DNA of 22,164 bases from assembly GCA_041571855.1 (NCBI GenBank), contig JBFFTH010000014.1, positions 1-22,164 on the forward strand. Reading direction: 5' to 3'. This DNA is from JACKOF01 sp041571855. Its GTDB lineage: Bacteria; Pseudomonadota; Gammaproteobacteria; Pseudomonadales; Porticoccaceae. The notes beneath the pieces were generated by a model. The model had not been told where the DNA came from, did no database searches, and worked only from the letters and a program-made list of their open reading frames with translations. Numbering within the stretch: the first letter of the stretch is position 1; each line of letters begins with the position of its first letter. The position numbers were made by a program, and so were the translations under genes. This document shows positions 16,244 through 22,164 of this stretch, piece by piece.

Positions 16244-16996
16244 TCAGTAGGCGGAGACTCCGCCATCAATGGCTATCGCCTGCCCGGTCATATAGGTATT
16301 GGCCGGGGAACTCAGCATCAGTATCACATCGGTGATTTCCCCCGGTTCTCCCAGGCGCTTCATGGGCGAACCCTGGGCCAGGAACCCCGTCATGTCATTG
16401 AAATCACTGTCCGTAACCAGCGGGGTCAGGGCAAAAAACGGGCAAACAGCGTTGATGCGGATATTGTCGCGCGCGTATTCCACTGCGGCTGTTTTGGTCA
16501 TGCCCACCACGGCATGCTTGGCGGCACCGTAGGCCGACAGCTTGGGAGCACCGCCCAATCCCGCCATAGAGCTGACATTGATAATGGCGCCGCCGCCCCT
16601 TTCCTGCATTACAGGAATCTGGTATTTCATCCCGAACAGTACACTTTTAGCATTCAGTGCGAACTGCTGGTCGAGAAACTCCTCGCTCACCTCCGTGGTA
16701 GCCACCATCTGGGAGCAACCGCCGGCATTGTTGATGGCGATGTCCAGCCCGCCGTACATTTCAACCGCCGCATCAACCAGGGCCGCGCAGTCGGCCTCCA
16801 CCGTGACATCACAACCCATGGTCAGTACGTCACCCCGCAACTGTGCGGCAATATCACCGAGACCATCCTCATCGATATCGCCCAGCACCAGCCTGGCGCC
16901 ACGAGCGTCAAAGCTCTCGGCCAGCAGGGCACCAAAGCCACTGGCTGCACCGGTGATCAGCACCACCTTGCCGGTAAAATCGAGCAATGGATCCAT
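16244..16996 (-). CDS. Short-chain dehydrogenase/reductase
   Basis: This 250-residue classical SDR has a Rossmann cofactor loop, VVLITGAASGFGALLA (residues 11-26), with Asp40 at the end of the second strand, which favours NAD(H). It also has NNAGG (89-93), Asn115, the catalytic serine in INVSSMAG (Ser142/143) and YGAAK (Tyr156, Lys160). The C-terminal MTGQAIAIDGGVSAY is typical. An earlier ATG exists 13 codons upstream, but the ATG at 16996 starts at the usual SDR position (DFTGKVVLITG). The substrate cannot be inferred from sequence: related proteins act on 3-hydroxyacyl, steroid-like or sugar alcohols. A terminator lies upstream (17053-17085), so it is probably transcribed separately from the peroxiredoxin gene. 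Confidence 0.85.
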   Translation of the reverse strand: MDPLLDFTGKVVLITGAASGFGALLAESFDARGARLVLGDIDEDGLGDIAAQLRGDVLTMGCDVTVEADCAALVDAAVEMYGGLDIAINNAGGCSQMVATTEVSEEFLDQQFALNAKSVLFGMKYQIPVMQERGGGAIINVSSMAGLGGAPKLSAYGAAKHAVVGMTKTAAVEYARDNIRINAVCPFFALTPLVTDSDFNDMTGFLAQGSPMKRLGEPGEITDVILMLSSPANTYMTGQAIAIDGGVSAY

Positions 16997-17052
16997 AGTC
17001 TTTCCAGAGGGATATTGAGGCGAACCAACCGCCATATTAATACGTTACCATC

Positions 17053-17085
17053 AAACAAAAAACCGCGAGCCATGCCCGCGGTTTT
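17053..17085 (-). terminator. Rho-independent terminator after the peroxiredoxin gene
   Basis: The arms AAAACCGCG (17059-17067) and CGCGGTTTT (17077-17085) pair perfectly around a 9-base loop. Read on the minus strand, the stem runs into a T-rich tract (TTTTTTGTTTG). It lies about 30 bases after the peroxiredoxin stop, in the right orientation for that gene. Confidence 0.8.
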
Positions 17086-17114
17086 CCGCTTTCGGTGGAT
17101 TAATGACGAACTGA

Positions 17115-17717
17115 TTACAGCCTGTCAGCATTACCACTCAGGTAGGAGGCGACACCTTCCGGAGACGCTGTCATACCGGCATCACCCTCGTTCCATCCAG
17201 CCGGACATACTTCGCCGTGCTGCTGGTGGAAGTTCAGGGCATCGACCATGCGAAGCATTTCGTCGACGTTGCGTCCCAGCGGCAGATCGTTGACCACCTG
17301 GTGACGAACCAAACCGTCCTCGTCAATCAGGAAGGAGCCGCGGAAAGCAACACCTGCATCAGCTTCTACGTCGTAAGCCTGGCAGACTTCGTGCTTGGTG
17401 TCTGCAACAAGTGTGTACTGAACCGGTCCGATACCACCCTCGTTCACGGGGGTGTTGCGCCACGCATTGTGGCTGAACTGGGAATCGATAGACACACCAA
17501 TCACTTCCACGCCACGCTTCTGGAACTCTTCGTAGCGATGATCAAAAGCGATCAGCTCTGACGGACAGACGAAGGTGAAATCCAGCGGGTAGAAGAAAAG
17601 TACCGCTTTCTTACCTTTGATTGCTTCTGACAGTGTGAAAGTGTCTACAATTTCGCCGTTGCCCAGAACGGCAGCTGTAGTGAAGTCCGGTGCTGGCTTA
17701 CCAACTAATACACCCAT
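17115..17717 (-). CDS. 2-Cys peroxiredoxin (AhpC/Prx1 type)
   Basis: This enzyme reduces hydrogen peroxide and organic peroxides. The 200-residue protein has the peroxidatic cysteine in FYPLDFTFVCPSE (Cys51) and the resolving cysteine in GEVCPAGW (Cys171), so it is a typical 2-Cys Prx. A GGIG loop is present (94-97), but the C-terminus ends near SYLSGNADRL, with YL in place of the YF seen in over-oxidation-sensitive enzymes. AGGAG (minus-strand reading of 17726-17730) precedes the ATG. No ahpF is adjacent, so the electron donor is probably thioredoxin. Upstream, at 17830-17848, lies a palindrome resembling the centre of an OxyR site. A terminator follows the gene. It may be called ahpC or prx1, and the symbol is left blank for that reason. 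Confidence 0.92.
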   Translation of the reverse strand: MGVLVGKPAPDFTTAAVLGNGEIVDTFTLSEAIKGKKAVLFFYPLDFTFVCPSELIAFDHRYEEFQKRGVEVIGVSIDSQFSHNAWRNTPVNEGGIGPVQYTLVADTKHEVCQAYDVEADAGVAFRGSFLIDEDGLVRHQVVNDLPLGRNVDEMLRMVDALNFHQQHGEVCPAGWNEGDAGMTASPEGVASYLSGNADRL

Positions 17718-17829
17718 TTTCTATACTCCTGTTATCAGTTAAAGGTTAATGTCTTGTTCAGCATCGAATAATGACATCCGACTTGGATATAAATTTTACA
17801 CATTAAAACCCTGTTGTCTCATTGAAAAT

Positions 17830-17848
17830 GGCTATAACTGTTATAGCC
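17830..17848. promoter_or_regulatory. Perfect 19-base palindrome, possible OxyR operator
   Basis: GGCTATAAC (17830-17838) and GTTATAGCC (17840-17848) are perfect reverse complements around one base. The core CTAT-N7-ATAG equals the middle of the known OxyR tetranucleotide pattern ATAG-N7-CTAT-N7-ATAG-N7-CTAT. The outer left element (ATTG) fits partly and the right (CAAG) poorly. It lies 112 bases upstream of a peroxiredoxin start, where OxyR would be expected. An alternative is a weak stem ending the grxD transcript, whose stop is 22 bases away. Confidence 0.5.
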
Positions 17849-17869
17849 TGAGCCAAGACCCCAAGGGTT

Positions 17870-18193
17870 TTATTCAACGCCGGCGGCAGCTTCGTCAATT
17901 ATCGGCTTCAGTTCACCCTGCTGATGCATATCAATGACGATATCGCACCCTCCGACCAGCTCGCCACTGACCCATAACTGCGGGAAAGTGGGCCAGTTGC
18001 CATACTTGGGCAGGTTGGCGCGAATCTCGGGGTTGGAGAGCACATCGACATAAGCAAAACGCTGACCACACTCCATCAGTGCCTGCACCGTGCGTGCAGA
18101 GAAACCGCACTGGGGCTGGTTGGGAGAACCTTTCATGTAGAGAATGACCGCGTTGCCCTCAATCTGCTCGCGAATCGTATCCATAATATCCAT
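17870..18193 (-). CDS. grxD: Monothiol glutaredoxin Grx4
   Basis: This 107-residue protein has the monothiol active site CGFS at Cys29 (QPQCGFSARTVQAL) and closely follows E. coli Grx4: ILYMKGSPNQPQCGFS, FAYVDVLSNPEIRANLP, NWPTFPQLWVSGELVGGCDI and QQGELKPI. Grx4-type proteins bind a shared [2Fe-2S] cluster through this cysteine and glutathione, and act in Fe-S cluster delivery and iron homeostasis. The frame is open to 18289, but the ATG at 18193 is preferred because AGGT precedes it at a good distance and the family starts there. A second ATG at 18184 is possible. It lies upstream of the peroxiredoxin gene and divergent from the iron-regulated porin operon. Confidence 0.93.
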   Translation of the reverse strand: MDIMDTIREQIEGNAVILYMKGSPNQPQCGFSARTVQALMECGQRFAYVDVLSNPEIRANLPKYGNWPTFPQLWVSGELVGGCDIVIDMHQQGELKPIIDEAAAGVE

Positions 18194-18302
18194 AGCAATA
18201 CCTGTGTTTAACCTGGAACGGCAAAATAGCCGACTGTAAAGGTTGGGTATTTTACCCGCTTCCCTCTCAGCCGAAAACCTTGCAGGCAAAAATTCCCCTA
18301 TT

Positions 18303-18331
18303 TTTGTCCCTGATTTAAGTTCAGGGACAAA
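18303..18331. repeat. 11-base-arm inverted repeat between grxD and the porin gene
   Basis: TTTGTCCCTGA (18303-18313) and TCAGGGACAAA (18321-18331) are perfect reverse complements around a 7-base centre. The element lies between two divergent genes, 12 bases before the Fur box of the porin promoter. Neither side is followed by a run of T, so it does not read as a terminator. It could be an operator for an unknown regulator or a structured leader of a grxD transcript. Confidence 0.6.
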
Positions 18332-18340
18332 TCTTTAAAT

Positions 18341-18360
18341 CTAAATGAGAATCATTTGCA
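18341..18360 (+). promoter_or_regulatory. Fur box
   Basis: The 19 bases from 18341 match the Fur consensus GATAATGATAATCATTATC at 13 positions. The core TGAGAAT-C-ATTTGCA fits the 7-1-7 form at 11 of 14 positions. It overlaps the -35 hexamer of the porin promoter, the classic place for Fur-iron repression. This indicates that the porin operon is switched on by iron shortage. Confidence 0.78.
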
Positions 18361-18384
18361 TTTGTCCGCCGCTTTTTTTATAGT
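18356..18384 (+). promoter_or_regulatory. Sigma70-like promoter of the porin operon
   Basis: TTGCAT (18356-18361) and TATAGT (18379-18384) are separated by exactly 17 bases. Transcription should begin near 18391, giving a leader of about 37 bases before the porin ATG. The -35 box lies within the Fur box. Confidence 0.65.
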
Positions 18385-18427
18385 CGCGCCCTGTATCACC
18401 CAAAGCTCTTGGAGGAGAAACCGGACT

Positions 18428-19675
18428 ATGTATAAAAAGAAGCTGATTGCGGCAATCATTGGCAGCGCAATGCTCACTTCAGCCCACGCCGCCACCCCAT
18501 CAATGGAGGAAATGTGGCAGCTGATCCAGCAGCAGCAGGCGAAAATTGCCGAGCTGGAGGCGCAACTGAACAAAACAGACCAACGCGTTAGCGAAAACGA
18601 AAAAATTACCGAGGCAACTGTCAGCGCCGTGGAGGAAGTCACCACGGGTTCTGTCGGCCAGCTGGCACAATGGGCAGACAGGACCTCTCTCGGAGGCTAC
18701 GCGGAACTTCATTACAACAACCTGACCTCAGACAACTCATCGAGCGAGAAGGACGAAATCGACCTGCACCGCTTTGTGCTGTTCCTCGGCCACCAGTTCA
18801 ACGATAGCGTGCGCATGTATTCCGAACTGGAGATAGAACACAACGTTGCCGGTGAGGGCAAAAACGGCGAGGTGGAAATCGAGCAGGCCTATGTGGAGTG
18901 GGATTACGCCCGGAACCATCGCGCCAAGGCCGGGGTCTTCCTGACGCCAGTGGGCATTCTCAACGAAACCCATGAGCCGGACACGTTTTACGGCGTGGAG
19001 CGAAATAATGTTGAGAAAAACATACTCCCCACCACCTGGTGGGAAGGCGGCGTGCTGTTCAGCGGTGAGATGGCAGCCGGACTCAGTTATGACCTGGGCG
19101 TCCACTCGGGCTTGTTCATCGACCCCACTAAAGGCAAATGGAAAATTCGCGACGGCCGGCAGAAAGTCAGCGAGTCCAAGGGCGACGACCTGGCCTTTAC
19201 CGGTCGCATCAAGTACACCGCGGTCCCCGGCCTCGAACTTGCCGCAACGGTGCAGCAACAGAACGATATCTGGCAGGGCGAAACCATTCCCGGCCAGGAC
19301 GGTGGCGTTGACGCACTGCTCTGGGAAGCCCACGCAATCTACAACAGCGGCCCATTCGGACTGCGCGCGCTCTACGCCCAGTGGGATATTGATGATGCTA
19401 TTGAGCAGATCAAAGTTGGCTCAAATGAGCAGGAAGGATGGTATATCGAACCCTCCTGGAAGCTGACGCAAAAACTGGGCATCTTCACCCGCTACAGCGA
19501 GTGGGACAACCAGGCCGGCGACAGCAGTGTCGACACCGAAACTGCCCAGTGGGATATCGGCTTCAACTACTGGCTGCATCCGCGCGTGGTGCTGAAAGCC
19601 GACTACCTGCGCGAGGACAAGGACAGCGGCGACGAACTGCGCGGCTTCAACCTGGGGGTTGGATGGAGCTTCTAG
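18428..19675 (+). CDS. Iron-regulated outer membrane porin with N-terminal coiled coil
   Basis: This 415-residue protein has a Sec signal peptide (MYKKKLIAAIIG...TSAHA, cleavage about residue 21). A short coiled coil (about 26-63, rich in Gln, Glu and Leu: MWQLIQQQQAKIAELEAQL) follows, then a long series of amphipathic beta strands starting SLGGYAELHYNN and ending GFNLGVGWSF with a terminal Phe, as required for BAM recognition. The architecture, with a periplasmic coiled coil plus a 16-18-strand-like barrel, recalls phosphate-selective OprO/OprP-type porins, but the substrate is unknown. GGAGGAG (18411-18417) is a strong ribosome site for the ATG at 18428. An upstream in-frame extension would pass through the promoter. 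A Fur box controls it. Its stop lies 13 bases inside the next gene (FMN-binding). Confidence 0.85.
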   Translation: MYKKKLIAAIIGSAMLTSAHAATPSMEEMWQLIQQQQAKIAELEAQLNKTDQRVSENEKITEATVSAVEEVTTGSVGQLAQWADRTSLGGYAELHYNNLTSDNSSSEKDEIDLHRFVLFLGHQFNDSVRMYSELEIEHNVAGEGKNGEVEIEQAYVEWDYARNHRAKAGVFLTPVGILNETHEPDTFYGVERNNVEKNILPTTWWEGGVLFSGEMAAGLSYDLGVHSGLFIDPTKGKWKIRDGRQKVSESKGDDLAFTGRIKYTAVPGLELAATVQQQNDIWQGETIPGQDGGVDALLWEAHAIYNSGPFGLRALYAQWDIDDAIEQIKVGSNEQEGWYIEPSWKLTQKLGIFTRYSEWDNQAGDSSVDTETAQWDIGFNYWLHPRVVLKADYLREDKDSGDELRGFNLGVGWSF

Positions 19676-20250
19676 CGCATCAATCCACCTCCCGTTGCAG
19701 CAGGGCCGCTCGAGCGGTCCTGCTGTTGCTGGTTCTGGCAGCAGCGCCGTCGCTGCAGGCCAAGGGCATCTACCAGACCGGCCCGGATTTTGTCGCCGAG
19801 GCATTTGCCCCGGCAACACCGGAAGCAAAATCGCTCTGGCTGACGCCGGAACTGAAACAGGCGAGCGCAGAGATTCTCGATCATGCGCTGAAAGGCCTGC
19901 GCGTGCGCTACTGGCGACAGGGCGAAAAGACCGCCTGGATACTCGAAGAAATCGGCAAGGAGCTGCCGATCACCATAGGCGTGGTGGTTAATGACAATTC
20001 TGTCGAAGTCGTTAAAATTCTCGCCTTTCGTGAAAGCCGGGGCTGGGAGGTCCGCTACCCGTCATTCACGGATCAGTATCGTCAGGCGGAACTGACCGAG
20101 ACGCAGCAACTGGACAAGTCGATTGACGGAATCACCGGCGCCACGCTCTCCGTTCGTGCGGTTTCGAAGGTGGTGCGGCTGGCGCTGCTCTTCCATCAGG
20201 AAACCCGGCAGGATTTTTCACAGCAGGCAAGTGATGACAAGACTTCTTAA
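19663..20250 (+). CDS. Periplasmic FMN-binding domain protein (probably covalently flavinylated)
   Basis: This 195-residue protein has a positively charged start and hydrophobic segment ending LQA about residue 33, consistent with a Sec signal, so it should work outside the cytoplasm. Its FMN_bind domain (about 95-180) ends in DGITGATLSVRAV. The motif D-x-x-(S/T)-G-A-T matches the site where ApbE attaches FMN to threonine (here Thr161) in NqrC, RnfG and relatives. The start at 19663 overlaps the porin stop by 13 bases, and GGGGG lies just upstream. The frame is open much further left, but that part runs out of frame inside the porin gene. The following PepSY gene overlaps its end by 17 bases, so the three genes form one operon. 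No apbE gene is in the window. Confidence 0.85.
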   Translation: MELLAHQSTSRCSRAARAVLLLLVLAAAPSLQAKGIYQTGPDFVAEAFAPATPEAKSLWLTPELKQASAEILDHALKGLRVRYWRQGEKTAWILEEIGKELPITIGVVVNDNSVEVVKILAFRESRGWEVRYPSFTDQYRQAELTETQQLDKSIDGITGATLSVRAVSKVVRLALLFHQETRQDFSQQASDDKTS

Positions 20251-21010
20251 GCAGATTCGCAAGAGCATTGTTCACACCCTGCGCTGGCACCGGAAAATCG
20301 GCATTTTCCTGGTTGGCTTTATCCTGCTGCTGGTGGTTACCGGCATCCTGCTGAACCATTCTCCCGACCTGAATCTCAGTAAAAAGACACTGCATTCAAA
20401 GGGGTTGCTGAACTGGTACGGCATAGAGGCAACCCCGATCACCGGTTTTCAGCTCGGCGATGACTGGCTAATCCAACCAGGGGACAACCAGTTGTTCCTC
20501 AATCGTCGCCTGGTAGGCAACTGCGACTATCCCCTGGCGGGTGCGGCCCGCTACCAGTCGCTGCTGCTCGCGCTATGCCGTGACAGCCTCCTGCTGCTGG
20601 ATGCCTCCGGGGAACTGGTTGAGCAACTTGATACTGTCCAGGGCTTGCCGGAAGGGATGACCCGGCTCCAGGTGACAGACCGCGCTATCCTGGTTGGCAA
20701 CAACCTGCAGACCTTCACACTCGATATCGACAGCCTGAATACAGCGCAGGTCAAACATAGGGACAGCGGCTGGAGCCGTCCCTCGCCGCTACCGGGTGAA
20801 GCCTTCGATGGCATATCCGGCGAGGCAGACCTGCCCGGAATCAGCCTGGAAAGACTTCTGCTCGATGTTCACAGTGGCCGTATTCTTGGCACTTTCGGTG
20901 TAATACTGGTTGATCTGGTGGGCATTGGCATGGCGATACTGGCACTGACCGGTGCCTGGGCCTGGTACAGCAAACGACAGCTGCGGAAATCAGCTAACAG
21001 GGCCAATTAG
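20234..21010 (+). CDS. PepSY-associated membrane protein
   Basis: This 258-residue protein has two predicted membrane helices: about 23-41 (IGIFLVGFILLLVVTGILLNH, preceded by LRWHRKIG) and about 221-245 (GVILVDLVGIGMAILALTGAWAW). A periplasmic domain of about 180 residues lies between them. The HRKxG...TGxLLN opening and the D(x)HSGRxLG...GIGM...LTGxW ending are those of the PepSY_TM-like family. Histidines at the membrane edges (His14 and His19 on the inner side, His42 near the outer side) could bind heme, as in larger PepSY ferric reductases, but that is inference. The ATG at 20234 overlaps the FMN-binding gene by 17 bases; GTG at 20231 is an alternative start. Its TAG overlaps the stop of the convergent hydantoinase gene. 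Confidence 0.8.
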   Translation: MTRLLKQIRKSIVHTLRWHRKIGIFLVGFILLLVVTGILLNHSPDLNLSKKTLHSKGLLNWYGIEATPITGFQLGDDWLIQPGDNQLFLNRRLVGNCDYPLAGAARYQSLLLALCRDSLLLLDASGELVEQLDTVQGLPEGMTRLQVTDRAILVGNNLQTFTLDIDSLNTAQVKHRDSGWSRPSPLPGEAFDGISGEADLPGISLERLLLDVHSGRILGTFGVILVDLVGIGMAILALTGAWAWYSKRQLRKSANRAN

Positions 21011-22164
21011 CCTCCTGCGCCATAGCCTCCGCCACCGGGCGTCTTGATCGTGAGTACATCACCCGCCCTCACCTGCAGGCAGGTTTTCCCCGCCACGGGT
21101 TTTCCGTTCAGCAGGTTTTCACCCGCTGCGCCATTGCCGCCGCCATGCAGCCCCCAGGGCCGATGCCTGCGCCGCTCGGTCAACAGGGTTACGGTTGCCT
21201 CGGAGAGAAATTGAAACTCGCGAATAATGCCATCGCCACCGCGATAGACGCCCGCTCCGCCTGAATCGCGACGGACCTGATAGCGGCTGATGCGCAGTGG
21301 ATAGTGGCTCTCCAGACTTTCAATCGGTGTGTTGAGTGTATTGGTCATGTGTGTCTGCAGCGCCGAGAGACCCTCACCGCGAGCGTGTGCGCCCATACCA
21401 CCGCCGATGGTTTCATAGTAGTCCCAGCGGGGCCGACCACCCTTCGCGGCCGAACCCATGGCTATATTGTTCATGCCGCCGTGAGCGGCGGCAGGGATTC
21501 TGTCGGGTAGCGCCTGCGCCAGCGCGCCGAGCACCGCGTCCACCATGCGGGAAGAGGTCTCCACATTGCCCGCGGCCACTGCCGCCGGGTACCTGGCATT
21601 GACCAGGCTTCCCTCGGCTGCAGTAATTTTCAGGTGGCGAAAAGTACCTTCACAGGCCGGCGCCTGCTCGGGCAGAAGGCAGCGAAAGGCGTAGTAAACC
21701 GCCGCCGCTGTCACCGACAACGGGCAGTTGATATTGCCAGGCACCTGATCAGCAGTACCGCTGAAATCGATCTCGATTCGATTGCCCTCTACCCTGAGGG
21801 TAACCTGGATAGGGATATCGCTATTGCCGGCACCGTCGTCGTCCATCAGGTCGCTGAAGCGATAGTCACCATCCGGGATACTCTCCAGTTCGGCCAGCGC
21901 CAGACGCTCTCCGTAGTTATTCAACTCAACCAGGCCCTCGACAAAGTGCTGAATACCCCGCGCTTCTGCCAATTCACCCAAGCGCTCGACACCGATGCTG
22001 TTGGCGCTGATCTGGGCGGCGAAATCACCCCGGATCTTGTGGTCAGAGGAATCGCCACAGAGGGTTTCCATGGTTGCCTGGCAGACCCGGCCTCTCTTCA
22101 CCAGCTTGGTTGGCGGAATAACAATGCCCTCCTCCGCCAGCGTCGTCGAAATTGGCATGGAACC
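21007..22164 (-). CDS. Hydantoinase B/oxoprolinase family protein, C-terminal part (cut by window edge)
   Basis: The frame enters from the right edge of the window and gives the last 385 residues of a protein whose N-terminus lies outside. Hallmarks of the hydantoinase B/5-oxoprolinase beta family are present: IEIDFSGTADQVPGNINCPL, AAVAAGNVETSSRMVDAVLGAL, GGGMGAHARGEG, HMTNTLNTPIESLE, RRDSGGAGVYRGGDG and the closing TPGGGGYG. Such proteins are the B subunit of ATP-dependent hydantoinases, oxoprolinases or acetone/acetophenone carboxylases, usually next to an A subunit (hyuA). None of these activities can be chosen from this fragment. The right neighbour outside the window would be the best clue. 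It converges with the PepSY gene, sharing a TTAG stop overlap. Confidence 0.9.
   Translation of the reverse strand, partial: GSMPISTTLAEEGIVIPPTKLVKRGRVCQATMETLCGDSSDHKIRGDFAAQISANSIGVERLGELAEARGIQHFVEGLVELNNYGERLALAELESIPDGDYRFSDLMDDDGAGNSDIPIQVTLRVEGNRIEIDFSGTADQVPGNINCPLSVTAAAVYYAFRCLLPEQAPACEGTFRHLKITAAEGSLVNARYPAAVAAGNVETSSRMVDAVLGALAQALPDRIPAAAHGGMNNIAMGSAAKGGRPRWDYYETIGGGMGAHARGEGLSALQTHMTNTLNTPIESLESHYPLRISRYQVRRDSGGAGVYRGGDGIIREFQFLSEATVTLLTERRRHRPWGLHGGGNGAAGENLLNGKPVAGKTCLQVRAGDVLTIKTPGGGGYGAGG

Noticed and set aside
14735..17293. Very long open frame (852 codons) on the plus strand
   Set aside because: It runs antisense across slyX, rimO, the SDR gene and the end of the peroxiredoxin gene, all of which have clear family motifs on the minus strand. 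Its translation shows no recognisable domain and low-complexity His/Gln-rich composition typical of antisense frames.
18232..18289. N-terminal extension of grxD
   Set aside because: The extra residues do not resemble glutaredoxin. A good ribosome site precedes the ATG at 18193.

Overview
This window looks like chromosomal DNA of a free-living, probably marine, gammaproteobacterium. The protein set is typical of that class: BamC, LpxL, SlyX, RimO, RsmJ, a GrxD-type monothiol glutaredoxin and FabV. The dapA-bamC-metallo-hydrolase order resembles pseudomonads and the OMG/Cellvibrionales relatives. The genus cannot be fixed from the sequence alone. No rRNA, tRNA, CRISPR array, transposase or phage gene was seen, so this is mostly core chromosome with a few accessory-looking pieces.

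Layout. (1) 1-776: the 3' end of feoB (ferrous iron transporter) meets a convergent sixA-type phosphatase, and their stop codons overlap. (2) 1099-3859: a yffB/arsC-like gene, dapD and dapE run rightwards. This is a lysine/diaminopimelate (DAP) block with a clear terminator after dapD. (3) 3955-6009: polyphosphate kinase ppk1. (4) 6037-7502, leftward: an OmpA-family lipoprotein gene coupled to rsmJ through a GTGA overlap. (5) 7672-8109: a small leucine-rich-repeat lipoprotein. (6) 8110-8493: a gene-free, partly AT-rich gap with an inverted pair of DnaA boxes and two consensus IHF sites. (7) 8494-11229, leftward: dapA, bamC and an MBL-fold hydrolase. (8) 11332-16996, leftward: lpxL, a LACTB2-like metallo-hydrolase, fabV, slyX, rimO and an SDR dehydrogenase. 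(9) 17115-18193, leftward: a 2-Cys peroxiredoxin (ahpC type) and grxD, with a palindrome resembling the core of an OxyR site between them. (10) 18303-21010, rightward: an iron-regulated operon (Fur box over a sigma70-like promoter) of a porin, an FMN-binding protein and a PepSY-type membrane protein. (11) 21007-22164, leftward: the 3' part of a hydantoinase B/oxoprolinase gene, cut by the window edge.

How the genes fit together. Three DAP-pathway enzymes (dapA, dapD, dapE) serve lysine and peptidoglycan synthesis. BamC and LpxL act in outer-membrane biogenesis, and FabV in fatty-acid synthesis. RimO and RsmJ modify the ribosome. The peroxiredoxin and glutaredoxin handle peroxide and Fe-S metabolism. 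The least described part is the Fur-controlled porin / FMN-binding / PepSY operon. I infer that it moves electrons outside the cytoplasm, possibly to reduce or take up iron or another substrate entering through the porin. The second point of interest is the DnaA-box/IHF element, which resembles DARS/datA or origin architecture.
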